Shown: positions 63,864 through 64,000 of the stretch, one piece after another
Position numbering within the stretch: the first letter of the stretch is position 1
Layout of the letters: the number at the start of each line of letters is the position of its first letter
NCBI GenBank assembly: GCA_947462335.1
Contig: OX381708.1
Span: 806,001-870,000, forward strand
Direction of reading: 5' to 3'
Length of the DNA stretch: 64,000 nt
Source of the DNA: Harmothoe impar
Lineage: Eukaryota > Annelida > Polychaeta > Phyllodocida > Polynoidae
The notes under the pieces: generated by a model
Told to the model about the DNA's origin: nothing
What the model saw: only the letters and a program-made list of their open reading frames with translations
Databases searched by the model: none
Translations under genes and position numbers: made by a program

Positions 63864-64000
63864 GATTATCCTATCGCAGGACCCGACTAGGAAGGGGGGG
63901 GGGTATTCGAAGTATACCAACCCCAGTAGCAGAACACCCTTGAACAGGGTGGAGGAGTATCTGGGCAGCGGGACGAGGCAGGCTGGCTACGCAAGGATCC
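63864..64000 (+). other. Start of the 3' region of Element 3
   Basis: Short hairpins (AGGATTATCCT, GGTATTCGAAGTATACC, CACCCTTGAACAGGGTG) and a run of ten G at about 63894-63903. The run is not followed by an LTR start, so it is probably not the polypurine tract. Confidence 0.45.

Larger units (their letters stand above)
54677..64000 (+). mobile_element. Element 3: Ty3/gypsy family with ORF3, 3' end outside the window
   Basis: Begins with a 439-bp LTR and a tRNA-His-type PBS, then gag, a −1 frameshift signal, pol and ORF3. Gag has an in-frame TAA, pol has two nonsense codons and is cut inside integrase, but ORF3 is open. The right LTR is not reached. A solo LTR of the family lies at 34628-35040. 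Confidence 0.9.

Noticed and set aside
63894..63903. Poly-G run as the polypurine tract of Element 3
   Set aside because: No TGTAGGGG LTR start follows it within the window, and Element 1 has about 1.5 kb between ORF3 and its LTR.

Overview
This is a eukaryotic, almost certainly invertebrate animal, genomic window. It holds a spliced immunoglobulin-type receptor gene embedded in a dense, nested mobile-element landscape. The gene structure (phase 1-1 Ig exons, a TM exon, a SAM exon), the Polinton, DIRS and CR1/Jockey-type elements, and the huge coding-compatible minisatellite would fit a marine invertebrate such as amphioxus. The species is inference; I cannot confirm it.

Layout. 214-1232: about 1 kb foldback MITE with Tc1/mariner-like ends. 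1450-14451: Element 1, a complete young 13 kb Ty3/gypsy LTR retrotransposon (484-bp LTRs with about 2 differences) with one gag-pol ORF and a separate 1073-aa ORF3 that has its own TATA promoter. 14452-15788: tRNA-like relics and two small MITEs. 15789-27861: Element 2, an older relative (LTRs about 95% identical) with frameshifted gag, pol and ORF3, RNase H removed, and a 5'-truncated LINE in its 3' region. 27950-28819: a TRIM (miniature LTR element) whose LTRs contain a tRNA-like Pol III promoter. 29157-30180: decayed DIRS-like pol. 30261-32852: two minisatellites sharing one 20-bp unit. 32871-42133: exons of an Ig-Ig-TM-SAM receptor, with introns hosting a foldback, a MITE, a solo LTR of the Element 3 family, an array that duplicates a splice donor, and a 4.3-kb array of 64 units each containing a splice acceptor. 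42443-43775: a second TRIM copy and the solo LTR of a second tRNA-bearing TRIM. 43783-52400: an 8.6-kb Polinton/Maverick-like element (AG...CT ends, about 550-bp inverted repeats, 6-bp TSD) with a decayed protein-primed DNA polymerase, an orphan 283-aa gene and an intact gene for a protein with two death domains. 54677-64000: Element 3, a third Ty3/gypsy family, gag and pol damaged but ORF3 open, running off the window.

The most interesting themes: (1) three related Ty3/gypsy families share a third gene, a two-finger C2H2 protein with a conserved C-terminal motif, expressed in two of them from an internal TATA promoter; (2) all three carry the same slippery-site, stop and stem arrangement at the gag/pol junction, with covarying stem arms; (3) TRIMs with tRNA genes inside their LTRs share ends and polypurine tract with the big elements, suggesting they are mobilised by them; (4) a Polinton-type transposon carries a tandem death-domain gene and has inverted repeats packed with ETS/CRE/E-box/CCAAT/CArG consensus sites; (5) in the host receptor gene, one minisatellite multiplied a splice donor and another multiplied a splice acceptor, in units that keep the reading frame.
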